Positions 53,635-64,000 of a stretch of 64,000 bases of DNA are shown in pieces. A model generated the notes under the pieces. It was not told where the DNA came from. It searched no databases and saw only the letters and a program-made list of their open reading frames with translations. Position 1 is the first letter of the stretch. The number at the start of each line of letters is the position of its first letter. The position numbers and the translations under genes are program-made. Source of the DNA: CAZGIF01 sp964526045 (GTDB lineage: Bacteria; Patescibacteriota; Gracilibacteria; Absconditabacterales; Absconditicoccaceae); the NCBI GenBank assembly GCA_964526045.1, contig CAZGIF010000002.1, forward strand, positions 186,001 through 250,000. The letters run 5' to 3'.

Positions 53635-54924
53635 CTAAGTTTCTTTTTTAGTTATATTTGGAATACAAATTGTACTTGTTGTTATATCTATTAGGCACCA
53701 TGGTCTCAAAAATAATGGAATCTTTTGATTACTGCATCGCTCGTATGCATTTTTTCCGTTTATCGTGTCGGTTTTTTGAATATATCTCACTGTGTTTTCT
53801 GTTTTTTCTTCTTCCAAAGAGGTATATCTGACTTTTTTGGAAGTATATATTGTTGTTTGAGTTGTCTGTGTCGGATGAGTTATGTTGGTTTCTCTCGTTC
53901 GAAAATCCTTTTTTGCACAAATCACATAGATTTTTTGGTGAGCTACAAAAAAATATACTCCATTCCAATATTTATATCAGGAAGTGTTTTTAGATAAGAA
54001 TTGCGCTATTGTCTCAATAGTAGAGGATTGTACATTTTTATACACCGAAAGGTGTTTTATTAAAGTTACAAAGAGAGTAGGTGTTATGTCTGATTGATTA
54101 ATATCTCGAATATATCACCATGTTGCTTCCCAATCAGGTAAAAGTTGCAGTGGCTGTATATTGTTGTCTTTTTTTGTATGTTGTTTTGATTCTATTTTTT
54201 CGGGTCAAAGTTTTTTGGGTCAAACTTGTTCTTCAATGTTTTTGTAGATATGTTGTATACTTGTATAAAACTGTGTGGTATTGTCGTTGTGTAATGTTGC
54301 TAAACGTGGAATAATCTCTTTTCTCAGCATGTTTCTTTGTGAAAAAGAAGTATCATCGTTGCTTTCATCAACTGCAAACGGTATATTATTGTGGAGACAA
54401 AGTGAAGTGATGTCTTTTTTGGGAATATGGAGGAGCGGTCTATGAATTGTTATGTCTTGTGTCATAAAATGGGGTGTTATACTTTGCATATTCAAAAATC
54501 CATCTAACCCGCATCAACGAGATATGTTGAGAAATGTTGTTTCAATGCGATCGTCTAAATTATGACCCAAAAAAAGGTCAGATATATTTTTTTGTTGCAT
54601 GTAGGAAACAAATGCCTCGTGTCTTCGTTTTCTTAGATCACGTTCGGTTTTCTTTTCTTTTTCTTTTCGTTCTTTTTTGATACATAGATAATTCGTTTTG
54701 TATAGTTCACATGCTTGTTTCACGAGTTGTTGTTCTTGATCTGACGCTTTTCTGATATTGTGATGACAGTGTAGGACATGAATATGATCCGTCTTTCGAT
54801 TTTTTTGTTGAAAAAAACAAACAATCGTATATAAAAGTCGTATACTATCTGCTCATCATGATACTCAAATACAAATGTGTTGATCGGTAGGTAGATGAAG
54901 ATCTCGGTTATATGTGTAGTTCAT
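53635..54924 (-). CDS. tilS: tRNA(Ile)-lysidine synthase
   Basis: The product is 429 aa. PP-loop ICIGVSGGADSIRLLYTIV with SGG coded through TGATGA (54853-54858); HCHHNIRKASDQEQQ; LFLGHNLDDRIETTFLNISR; RPLLHIPKKDI; NMLRKEIIPRL; C-terminal IPLFLRPWCLI. It lysidinylates C34 of the AUA-reading tRNA-Ile. A standard-code reading would break it into four pieces. ATG at 54924 gives MNYTYNRDLH. Confidence 0.95.
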
Positions 54925-54993
54925 GTCTTTTGTCTATACAAATAGCTTCGATTTGCAATTAGTATTTTATATTTGTCTTTTTCTCACCTTCAT

Positions 54994-55506
54994 ATGCAAA
55001 AAACAACCATCAAAGTAAGCGACCTTTTGAAAAATGTATGAAAAGATGATACAATGACTATAAAAAACCTTCAGACAGATTTGTTACCACAGCTTACTGA
55101 TGCATGAGTCTCTTGTGATATTTTTTTGCAAGCTACTGATGAAGCGACAATTTTGGTCACTTTTGAAAACATTGTTGCAACAAGTAATGATATTTCTGAT
55201 GTTTCTATGAAACCATATCAAAGAGATATTTTTATAGAAAGTTATACAGTTACCTTTGCATCGGTTTTTGATGAAACAGAGGATGATGCGTTTGATGAAG
55301 TATTTCCTTTGGATACGAGGCACGAAACTATAGATATTTTGGATCCACTTGTCCATGCTATTGGATTGGAAGAGCCATTTGTAAAATATGCACCATGAGA
55401 AGAATCTGAACTTGTTGATGCTGCAGATGCGGATCAAGACATAGAAGAATATATTGAAAAAGATACCTCTCAAGATCATATTACAAATCGTATTACATTT
55501 TCATAA
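54994..55506 (+). CDS. DUF177/YceD-like protein
   Basis: The product is 170 aa, acidic. KVSDLLKNVGKDDTMTIKNL, CDIFLQATDEATILVTFENI, YQRDIFIESYTVTFASVFDE, ETIDILDPLVHAIGLEEPFV. The order of strands and an I-D-L-like, LEEP segment fits DUF177 (YceD), linked to 23S rRNA and ribosome biogenesis and usually placed beside rpmF. No rpmF follows here, so the call is tentative. Confidence 0.6.
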
Positions 55507-55518
55507 CAAATCTCGTGA

Positions 55519-57945
55519 CTAAGATTGTTTTTTCGTTTGTGGTCAAAATTCATTTTTTCCAACAATGACTGGTGTGCTTTGTAACCATCAAACGTTACTA
55601 GTACTCGGTACAATCTCTTGTATTGGTGTGTGTGGTGTTAGTGTTCCTGTGGTTCATATAGTTCATGTGGTTGCTATAGTTCCAGTTGTTACAGAAGATG
55701 TGGTGATTTTTCAGACAATTTGCTCTTTGTAGCTATCCAAAAATAATTCTGTAATGTTTTCTTGTTTGATACCACCAAAAGCAGCTTGTACCAAAACGTC
55801 TATTTGTTCTGAATTATACGTGTCTGCTATTGTTTCAACAGTCATAGAATTCTCATATATGGTAGCAAATGCATCCAATACTCGCTCTTTGTCGATCCAT
55901 TGTTGGTGTGATTCATACCCTTTGTATCCGTATGCGGTCGTCAAAATGTTTTTGATGCGTTCCCATTGATCTTCTGCACCTTGAGTAAAGAGATCATTTT
56001 TTTGTGCTAGTAAAAACAACTCTGACACGCCTTGCTCGTCTTGTGCTTGTCGAAGTACGCTCAATATCTTGTGCGAGTATGCATTTCATTGTTCGTATCC
56101 ATAGAGTCTAACGAGTGTTTCTCGTAGCGTTTTATCAACGTCTCATGCAAACAATGCCTGCTGTAGTGTCTCAATATCATTTCATAAAAGTCCAGCAATT
56201 GAGTTTTGAATATAAGGATCTCGTTGTGTAAATGCGTCACGCATCACCGAATTTCACTGTACGTGATATCAGTCAGTCAGATTGATTTTTTGTATAATGT
56301 CATGGTGTGATGCTGTTTGCATATCGCGCAATTCTGCTCGTATATTTTCTTCTGGATCTATAAAAAGTTGGGTTGTTGTATGGCTTGCATACGCACTTGC
56401 TTGTGCTGTTAGTGGTTGCAAATACATAGATGAAAACAATCCTGTTGCGAGAGTTATAATCGCCGACATTCACGCATCTATACTCGCATATCTTTGTGAG
56501 GCTTGTCTTGTGTTTTGGATAGCTTGTTTGATACTTTCTTGTATTTTTGATCAGTATGTTTGTTGTTCATCTTTGTTGTGTACTTTTTGTGGGATTTCTT
56601 TTCCTTCAACTGCAAATAGTGTTATTATTTTTTGTAAAAAGTCTAATAATTTTGACTCATTATTGGTTTGTTTTGCGTATGTATCAGTATCGCCAAATAA
56701 TTTTGGGATCAAGACTGGTAATCAAGCTTGTTGTGCTTCATACACATATGCGAACATCGAACGTGCTTCTTGTTGGGTGTTGCTCTGCAAAAGTCAGTCG
56801 TGATATGTGGTATCCCACAATATCTGTGGTATGTTTTTGTACCATTTATGTATCGTTGTGCGAGCAAATCATCATGTTCTTGTCAGAGCTGTATATTGTT
56901 CTTTATGCATCAAAAAATCTGTAAGAGATCAATGGAGAAGTGCCTGCGAGTGTTCTGCTATATCTGCCACGCTTTTGATATATTGCTTAAAAAATACATA
57001 CACTGGTAACAAAAAAATACTTCCTGACCCGATGAGAGCTGTAGCTCCTATTAACGCTAGACTTATCAATACTGTTGTTCGTCGAGGTTGTTGTTTAAAC
57101 CATAATCAAGCTTTTACTGCTAGGGGCTGTGTATAGATATTATTTTTGTATGTATCTGTAGCTAATGGAGGAGTGTCTATTGCGGTTATATGTACGGTAT
57201 ATGCATTTGTAGCGAGTATGTCTCGGATTTTTTGTGTATCTTGACTTTGTATAGTACTAGTCGTTATATTTTTTACTGGTGTTTTGAGTATTCTGATGCA
57301 TAGTGGTATTTCTTTATACGTTTGTATATACTGCAAAATATTTTGTTGCATGTCTTGATCTGTTTGACTCGTTTGGAGTTTTTTGATCAGTTGTCTGTTT
57401 GCTCTATAACGTGGAAGTTGTAGGTATAGGTCTGTTCATACTGAGTCGTGATATGCAAATCATTTGTCAAGTGAGTCAGAGAATTCTTTTTCAAAAAATG
57501 CTTGTATGTCTGGGTTTTGTGTAAATATATCATGGAGTTTTTTGATACAGACTTTTGTTGCATTTTCATCATCCATATCTTCAAATAGTCATGTTTGCAT
57601 GATGTATTCGTTGATAGTTGTATCTATACTGTCCACAACGATATGTGGAAGTTTTTTTTGAGAAAGTGGTGATCCAAAGTCATAGTGATACAAAAGGTTT
57701 GCACGATTTGCATATGATTGTGCTTCGGTGTCGTTTATAAATTCTTCTTGGTTTGTATGTTTTTTGAGAAAATCTTTGTATGTGTGTTGTTTTATTTCAT
57801 GTTCAAAAAAGTAATACCAGACTTTATATAGCCGTCCTGATGTGTGATATGTGTTTTGAATACTAGCAAACGTTTGCTGTCGTAGTTGTTTTTTGTAATA
57901 TTCGGAGAGTGGGATAAGTGATGAGTGTATTATAATAGTCGTCAT
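55519..57945 (-). CDS. Large multi-pass membrane protein of unknown function
   Basis: The product is 808 aa. N-terminal ~265 aa soluble, helical (LLYHYDFGSPLSQKKLPHIV; KLHDIFTQNPDIQAFF). Membrane helices near 300-330 (TVLISLALIGATALIGSGSI, FLLPVYVFF) and ~495-515 (GMSAIITLATGLFSSMY). The C-terminal half is a helical domain with one insertion coded by a dispersed-repeat-like sequence (SVLRQAQDEQG near 56035-56063). Thr-rich tail (TTSSVTTGTIATTGTIGTTG). No family recognised. Its start is 150 bp from the divergent TPR gene, so both may share regulation. Confidence 0.75.
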
Positions 57946-58095
57946 ATATCTTGTTTTAATAAAAAAACATATACAATTTTATATGTATACGTTTGTTTAT
58001 GTCAACTGTAATCTTACCGAATTTGTTCGGTTGTATTGTTGTTCACGGGGCGTCTACTATTGCAAAAGCGTGTAGTAACCATATTCTTTTTGGAC

Positions 58096-59730
58096 ATGAA
58101 AACTCCTTCTTCTCGTACAATATGATGATATACGTTGTGACTATTGGGTATACTAATATGGATATTTTTTCTATTTGCAGCAAAGTTTGACCCAACGCTT
58201 TCTTTTCTATTTCCAGCTTCTTTACAAAATAATGTTGTACTAGATACGTCACTAAAAGACACGCACATACAACCAACGACGAGCACCACTAGGTTTGATC
58301 AAACTAATCTGTCTACTGCTTGAGAACCATCACCGCAAAACACTAGTACATCTCAATCACAAACTGATGAACAAACTCGTATCTCATTGTTACAAGATAT
58401 TTATGACTCTCAATTGGATCAAGCGCAAATTAGTTTAGACACAGTTCGTAGTTTATTGCAAGATTCTAGTCAACTTGCAACATACGATATCCAAAATCTT
58501 AAAGCTATGTACCAAAAGACCAAAGACAAACAAGTGCTTGCGAGTCTGGTTGTTGCGTATGCACATGAATTTGACTTTGAACAAGCGTATGAAGCCCTTC
58601 GTTTGTTGTGAGCTGATTACAGTACGTATCTGTCCGCGGATATTGTTGCTCATGTGTTACTCAATAGTCCTTTGATCCAATACAACAACTCTCAAAAACA
58701 ATATGTTCTTACTAGTTTGGAAGCAATGAACAAAAAAGGACTTTTGTCTAATGATACTTGGTTGTTATATCAATGAATCTTATCGGTACTTGATTGAAAT
58801 ACTGACACAATGCAAACGTATTTTAACCAAATTCGTTCTGATGAGGGTCGTGAAGTTAGGGATGCAATTGCAAGTGTTCGTGCATCACGACAACAGCAGT
58901 CAGATGTACCGGCGTATTATCTTCAATGACTTATTTCTCTCAAACTTTTGGAACATTGATATTTCAAAATTGCGCAACAGCTTGCAGTACATGTACTGAC
59001 ACGAGATGAAAATTATATTCTTCCGTATCAGATTTTGGGGTACACACACTTTATTATGCATGATTGGGAAGTCTCTAGTGAGTATTTTCGTATTTTGCAA
59101 TGAAAAGATCCTGAAAATATACCAAGATACGCGTTTATGCTTGGAGTCTCTTTGTACCGACAAAAAAAACATCAAGAATCAATTATTGCTCTCAAAAAAA
59201 ACACCCAACTTTATTATCCAGAAGATACACTTAGATACTTGATTCTCAACTACAAACAACTTGATGATACGACCAATACGTTTAATACATTCAAAAATCT
59301 CCTCGCATACCAAAACGCGTTGACTGTAAGCGATTACTACGTTTTTTTTGAGACTGTTTTGTTTGCTCCATTTGTAGAACAACAACCATTTACTATTTAT
59401 AAAACAAATACATATCTGACACAAGAGTATATTAACGCTTGTCTTGAAAGCCTTGCTACACAAGATCATTATATTTGTCGTTATGGTCAGGCTGGTGTAC
59501 TGTTGGCAGAAAACAAACTAGATCAAGCGTGACGTTTGCTTTTTAGTCTCGCACAAGATTTCCCCAAATCATATATTTTCCATGCCTTATGAGACTGGTA
59601 TTTGCGTAATCAACAACTAGAAAATGCAAAACAAGCGTATATAAAAGCCTTGTCTTTGTCAGCAAGTGATGTACTCAAAAAATCTTCAAAACAAAAAATA
59701 TTCAATATAGTCGAACTTATGTGAGAATAA
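58096..59730 (+). CDS. Membrane-anchored TPR protein
   Basis: The product is 544 aa. N-terminal membrane helix (YTLGLLGILIWIFFLFAAKF), a Thr/Ser/Gln-rich linker, then ~400 aa of TPR-like helix pairs: VLASLVVAYAHEFDFEQAYE, YYLQGLISLKLLEHGYFKIA, PRYAFMLGVSLYRQKKHQES, FHALGDWYLRNQQLENAKQA. Several TPR glycines are TGA. Probably a protein-interaction scaffold outside the membrane. Spaced 21 nt from the ABC transporter gene: same operon. Confidence 0.85.
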
Positions 59731-59751
59731 TTTTTATTTTTCTATTACACA

Positions 59752-61566
59752 ATGACGTTGTGATCATTATGTCGTAGATTATTTGCTCCGATTGCAAATA
59801 TCAAAACTGTCTATATAAAATGACTTTTGTCATCAGCATCATTTTTTTTGTTTGATATTTATACCGTACGGATATTCAAAACTATATGAGATGATATCCA
59901 AGCCAATAATATTGCAGGACTCAAGCAGACTGTTATTTTGTATATTATTTTGTTTGTTGCGTTCTATATTCGAAAATACCGAACAAGGCATCGAGGACGA
60001 GCAAAATCAAAACCTGCGGTTGTCAAAGAGTTGTGGTCATATTCACTCAAAAAGTTCTTTTCACTTGACCCCATAGCAGTCGAGAAAATGTGAACCTGAA
60101 GAAGTGCTCATGTTTTGGAAACATGAAATCATCATCGAAGTGAAACGCTTTTACAATTTCAATATCAGGGAGTTGAGCTTCTTATAAAGGGTACTTTTTC
60201 TTTGTATCTTGTTTTTTTGCTTGGACCTTTTTATGGTATAGGGTTTATATTGTTTGTGCTTTGAGGTGCGATAATTATGAGTTTTCTCAATAACAAGGCA
60301 ATTGTTGCTAGAAAGCTTAGAAAAGAAGAAGAAGTTCATTTTTCTAGATCGTTTATTCGTTTGATTATGTCCAAGTGGGAGGTTCTTTTGTCTAACAAGC
60401 AAGCCCATGAGATAACACAGATAGAGTCAACGTATGATAACATATGAAAATATAACGTTGATGTAAATGAATTTTTGTTTTTGACGTTTAATATTCCACT
60501 ACTTGTTGTACAATGATTTACATGAGTTATTCTGATACACACTTACTATTCTTTGAATCAGTGAACATTTGATTTGTGAGTGTTTACTTCACTTGTGTCT
60601 ATGACAGGATATTTAATTCCACTTATGTTAACATCAACAAATACATTCAAAGTCATGACTGATAGTTTTGTTCATGTACAAAAGCTTTGGAATTTTTTCG
60701 ACACAAGTGATGTGATGACATGATATGATACAGGAAAAGAATTTGTGTTTGGACAGTGAAATATTGAGTTTGATGCTATAACATTTGGCTATCAACAAGA
60801 AACGTCTCTAGATACTACTACGAAGAACCACGTTGACCAACATTCACAAAACTCCCAATCCGGTCAGGTATTTCAGAATTTTTCACTTACAATTCAGTGA
60901 TGAAAGAAAACTGCTTTGGTGTGAATGTCTTGATCTTGAAAAACCACATTGATCAAACTGATTGCAGGATATATGCAAGTTGACTGATGAGAGGTTCGTA
61001 TAGATGGTCAGGCGATGCAAGACGTTTCGCTTCGCTCGTATTTTGGGCATATTTGATATTTGACGCAAGAGCCATCTATTTTTGATTGATCTATTCGTGA
61101 AAACCTTGTGTATGGCCTGCAAGATGATATTGATGTTCAAACTATTGCTGAAGCTATACAACTGGCAAAATGTGAATTTGTCTATGATTTTGCGGATTGA
61201 CTTGAGACACAAATTGGTGAAAGAGGAGTGCGTTTGTCATGATGACAGCGTCAGCGTTTGGCTATCGCCAAAATTTTTCTCAAAAATCCTCAGATAATTT
61301 TGTTGGATGAGCCAACTTCCGCTTTGGATAGTTTTTCTGAAGAAGCAATTACCGAAGCAATGCACACATTGTTTGCGGGGCGTACGGTAATCATCGTTGC
61401 ACATAGATTGCAAACAGTCAAACAAGCCGACGAGATATTATTATTTTGAAAAAATCCATCTGACGTAGATGGAGGTTCGATTATTCTTGAGCGTTGAACC
61501 CATGATGAACTTGTAGCATTGGGGTGAGCGTATGCGAAAATGCTTGCATTGCAGGCTGGGTTTTAA
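59752..61566 (+). CDS. ABC half-transporter (exporter type)
   Basis: The product is 604 aa. Membrane domain ~1-340, then an NBD with Walker A ALVGMSGSGKTTLIKLIAGY (three of its glycines TGA), Q-loop YLTQEPSIFDGSIRENLV, signature VRLSGGQRQRLAIAKIFL (GG is TGATGA, 61240-61245), Walker B IILLDEPTSALDS, H-loop IIVAHRLQTV and a typical end. Probably a homodimeric exporter, working with the TPR protein upstream; cargo unknown. Confidence 0.94.
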
Positions 61567-61579
61567 GTTGTTTTTACTA

Positions 61580-61607
61580 TTGACATAAGTTCTATAAAAG
61601 ATATATA
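61580..61607 (+). promoter_or_regulatory. Promoter upstream of lipoprotein gene
   Basis: TTGACA, 16 nt, TATATA, in the 310-bp gap between the ABC gene and the lipoprotein at 61877. It leaves a leader of ~270 nt if the lipoprotein is the target. Confidence 0.5.
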
Positions 61608-61700
61608 GATGATGTTATATGCTAGAAAATGAAATATGAGATGTCCACTAGAAAGGAAGAAAAGCATAGTAGTGGCATTTTGTCAATAATATTAAATAGT

Positions 61701-61802
61701 ATGAAACAAATAACATTAGAAGATAGATATACCTTAAATAGTATGTTAATGAGTAAAAATTTAACTGAGACAATGAAATTAACTATCAAATCAACAGAAT
61801 AG
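61701..61802 (+). pseudogene. Possible relic of an IS30-type transposase N-terminus
   Basis: 33-codon ORF, MKQITLEDRYTLNSMLMSKN then LTETMK and stop. ITLEDRYTL-ML is the start of IS30-family HTH domains, but nothing of the DDE domain follows. Alternatively a small functional leader ORF. No inverted repeats seen. Confidence 0.3.
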
Positions 61803-61876
61803 AAGAATACGATATTTTTCGTAATAGAATTTATACAAGAAAAAACTAATTTTATATCTTACCACAGATTTCCCAT

Positions 61877-62932
61877 ATGAGACTTAAAAGTTATCTTTGA
61901 GCTATCGTTGTGTCTACTGGATTGTTTTGATGTAGTGAAATGAACACAAAAGATGTTCTGCTTTCTCTAAATAAAAAAAATTGTCACTATAAAGACACAC
62001 TTTGTACTTTGTTAAAAGAATGAGATACAAGTAAAATGAGAGCTATTGTGTCACAAATGCCTGATGTTAAAAACGCAGAAAATTATGTTGAATGAATGTA
62101 TAAGCTTGATAGTATGCACAAGTCTGGTACATTTACAACTTTTGCTGATGATTATAAAAATAAGTATTTACAGGCAGTTTATGAGCATTATCAAGATGTG
62201 TTTCTAAAAGATGCACAAAAATACAGAGCAATTGAAGTTATTATTGGGTGAGAAAAACTCCTTCTTAGATATGATCCTTTATTAGATGAAGTAGAAAAGC
62301 TTAGAAAATATGACTTGCCACTGAATTTTGATACTCCAGCAAAAATACATAGTTTTTTGGACACGTTCCCTTACTGAATACATAGTGTAATAGATCAATT
62401 AGGCCTTAAAAGTATGTCTTGAACAGAGCAACTTCAAAAAGTTAAACTTTTGGTTCAATCTATTAAGTATATTGGAGATAACGTTGCTAATGAGAAATAT
62501 ATGGATATTATGGAACCAACAAATAAGTACAATAGAATTAAATTTCAAAATCCTAACCATTGAAGATCAATATGACATTATCATCTGCCACCATCTTTTA
62601 CTGTTTTTTCAAAGTCTTGAGATTGTGATAAAACAGCTCTTTTAGCGTATTGAATATTGAGAGAGTTATGACATGACGTATGAGTTGTGAGGTCTGAAAG
62701 TCATCTTTCTGTATTTGTTAAAGTAGTTGATGAATATAATGTTTTCAAATATAAGGGAAAAAACTATGCTCACTTTGAGACTACCAATAAGCGTAATGCG
62801 TTTGAAATAGACATTACCCCGGAAGAAATATTAGCTATATATTTTTCTGATTGAAGTGTATATACAAAACCCAAAGGTGGTGACAATAAAGACGATACAT
62901 CGTCTGTATGTGGTCCGTGTGATAGATACTAG
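61877..62932 (+). CDS. Lipoprotein with transglutaminase/papain-like fold
   Basis: The product is 351 aa. Signal peptide and lipobox GLFGC near residue 19. Helical first half; from ~230 a transglutaminase-like core: FTVFSKSGDCDKTALLAYGI (nucleophile Cys at a helix start), GVVRSESHLSVFVKVVDEYN (His on a strand), YAHFETTNKRNAFEIDI (third residue). This Cys-His order is that of transglutaminase-like cysteine hydrolases. Cys-containing tail (SVCGPCDRY). Probably acts at the cell surface, perhaps as a peptidase or amidase; substrate unknown. Confidence 0.78.
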
Positions 62933-62952
62933 AAAGATTTCTCAATCCGTAC

Positions 62953-63441
62953 TTACACCAGCTGTCAGACTAAATATTTTGTGTATCAGTTTGTTGCGTT
63001 TTGTGTAGCTAGGATATATTGATCTAATTCGTTGATAGCTTTTGCTTCTTCCAAAATAGAGTGTGTCAGTTTGACCAATGTTGGTCCGTATTTTTGTGCT
63101 CTTCGTTCATTTTCAATAAATTCGTGAAGGAGGGTAGCGTATGATTGTTTGAGAGAGAGCATGCGATGTGCATCGTTGTCGCTGACGAAAGAGTATTCTT
63201 TGATGATTTCATTGATCTGCTTGCGTCTCACCGTACGACGCATTTTTCCTCATCTATAAAAATTCGACTCTATTTGAGCTTTGTATTGTTCCAAAATATC
63301 ATCAGACGATACGTCTGGGTGCAAGAGAGACAAGAATGTTTTGACTGGAGTAGAAATCGTCATCACTTTGAGAATAAGTGCAACTAGTTGTTCTACAGAG
63401 AGTTGTAGTAATATTTTTTTGAAAGAGGATTGGCGAATCAT
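62953..63441 (-). CDS. DUF6155-like protein
   Basis: The product is 162 aa from ATG at 63441; an in-frame ATG at 63492 would add 17 aa. QSSFKKILLQLSVEQLVALI, TPVKTFLSLLHPDVSSDDIL, EQYKAQIESNF, VRRKQINEIIKEYSF and SYATLLHEFIENERRAQKYG follow the DUF6155 order (helical, L-x-L-x-EQLV start, FL-x-P, YK-x-I). Function unknown. TGA codons at 63250-63252 and 62986-62988 join what look like separate ORFs. Confidence 0.65.
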
Positions 63442-63584
63442 AATGATATGATAATACTGGCTAGAAGAAAAGCAAGGAAAACTAGATATCATAGGATTAT
63501 GAGTACGAAGTTTATTTGATTGTATCTTGATTTACTGTTAGAAAAAGATAAGAAATTTATATTTATACAATAAAATTGTAGTAC

Positions 63585-63839
63585 ATGAGTAATAATTCTA
63601 CGTCATTATCTAAATGATTCTTTCAAGAATGAGGACAACTTCTTGATAAATGAGTACAGACGCTCAAAAAGTCAGTCGATTTTATTCAAAATGAAATAGA
63701 AGAAGGAATATCTTTTGTTGGTTATAAGATTAAAAAATCATTGTTTTCTCTATTAGATAATCATTATCCAGATACGTATGTTTCAGACAAAGAAATTGGT
63801 CAAGCTCGTGAAGAATTTAGAACGAAATATGGACAGTAA
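63585..63839 (+). CDS. Small hypothetical protein
   Basis: The product is 84 aa, charged and amphipathic (GQLLDKGVQTLKKSVDFIQN; ISFVGYKIKKSLFSLLDNHY), no signal. Three in-frame TGA before residue 25. Own promoter region likely in the 140-bp gap upstream. No family. Confidence 0.6.
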
Positions 63840-63865
63840 GTTGTAGTATATTCCCACAGAAAGTC

Positions 63866-64000
63866 TTATTTTCTCTCAGTTATAACTCCACATCCAATAA
63901 CTACATCTCCATCATATACAACAGCAATTTGCCCAGATGGTATTCCGTATTGCTTTTGTTCTGTTTGAATGATAATATTTTTTCATTCCTTAGCAACTAT
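63866..64000 (-). CDS. mnmA: tRNA-specific 2-thiouridylase, C-terminal end
   Basis: The frame runs out of the window. The visible 44 residues, NIIIQTEQKQYGIPSGQIAV then VYDGDVVIGCGVITERK, match the C-terminal beta domain of MnmA (P-x-GQ-x-V-x-YDGD-x-V-GxG-x-I). MnmA thiolates U34 of tRNA-Lys, -Glu and -Gln. Catalytic residues lie outside the window. Confidence 0.85.

Noticed and set aside
1..64000. Widespread frameshifts or pseudogenes
   Set aside because: The apparent breaks are TGA codons at glycine positions; recoding explains them all.
1..64000. CRISPR arrays, tRNA or rRNA genes, intact insertion sequences
   Set aside because: None found by eye; short AAT-ACA and AAAGAT runs are coding low complexity.

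Overview
The window reads as DNA of a bacterium that uses genetic code 25, in which TGA is glycine (Absconditabacteria/SR1 or Gracilibacteria/BD1-5, Candidate Phyla Radiation). Read with the standard code almost every gene is broken at TGA. Read with TGA as Gly the window resolves into about 60 nearly gap-free genes, and TGA falls exactly on invariant glycines: both ABC signatures (9243-9245; 61240-61245), the ABC Walker A loop, the ArfB GGQ region (15113-15115), the TilS P-loop (54853-54858) and a lipobox. All genes end in TAA or TAG. The DNA is AT-rich. I saw no tRNA, rRNA or CRISPR array.

Layout. 1-4.9 kb (+): two very large proteins, one with a gluzincin-type zinc peptidase motif, one with a degenerate methyltransferase-like C-terminus. 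4.9-10.7 kb (-): cell-envelope operon with an ABC half-transporter, a DUF3352-like membrane protein, mraY and a glycosyltransferase whose two GT-B halves are in swapped order. 10.8-14.4 kb: a DinB-like protein and a 1002-residue lipoprotein with a caspase-like C-terminus. 14.5-19.5 kb (-): a run of repair and stress genes (DUF1653, arfB, alkB, NmrA-like, SOUL, glutathione peroxidase, B3/B4). 19.6-22.4 kb (-): lysyl-tRNA synthetase with a HAD-like insertion and a C-terminal HD domain. 22.5-29.5 kb (-): hypotheticals, a double Nudix protein, lysA, an AstE-like deacylase and a GNAT-like gene behind an apparent attenuator. 29.6-32 kb (+): DUF134 regulator with two palindromic operators and a rhodanese/DUF2892/persulfide-dioxygenase fusion. 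32-43.5 kb: rRNA methyltransferase, surface protein, enzymes, a spore-photoproduct-lyase-like radical SAM protein, dienelactone-hydrolase lipoprotein. 43.9-45.8 kb (+): an asparagine attenuator leader and asnB. 45.8-51.1 kb (-): paired paralogs, Fur-like regulator, HopA1-like protein, EEP nuclease/phosphatase, MscS, membrane proteins. 51.4-53.6 kb (+): stress cluster with Dps, MarR and GlsB-type protein. 53.6-64 kb: tilS, DUF177, a large membrane protein, a TPR-ABC pair, a transglutaminase-like lipoprotein, DUF6155 and the 3' end of mnmA.

Most notable: the circularly permuted glycosyltransferase, the LysRS-HAD-HD architecture with an in-frame palindromic repeat, the caspase-like lipoprotein, the six-Asn leader peptide before asnB, and a second leader/terminator pair before the GNAT-like gene. 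A set of fast-looking, Lys/Asn/Ile-rich hypotheticals and lipoproteins sits behind near-consensus TTGACA promoters. Family names come from motif recognition by eye; no database search was run.
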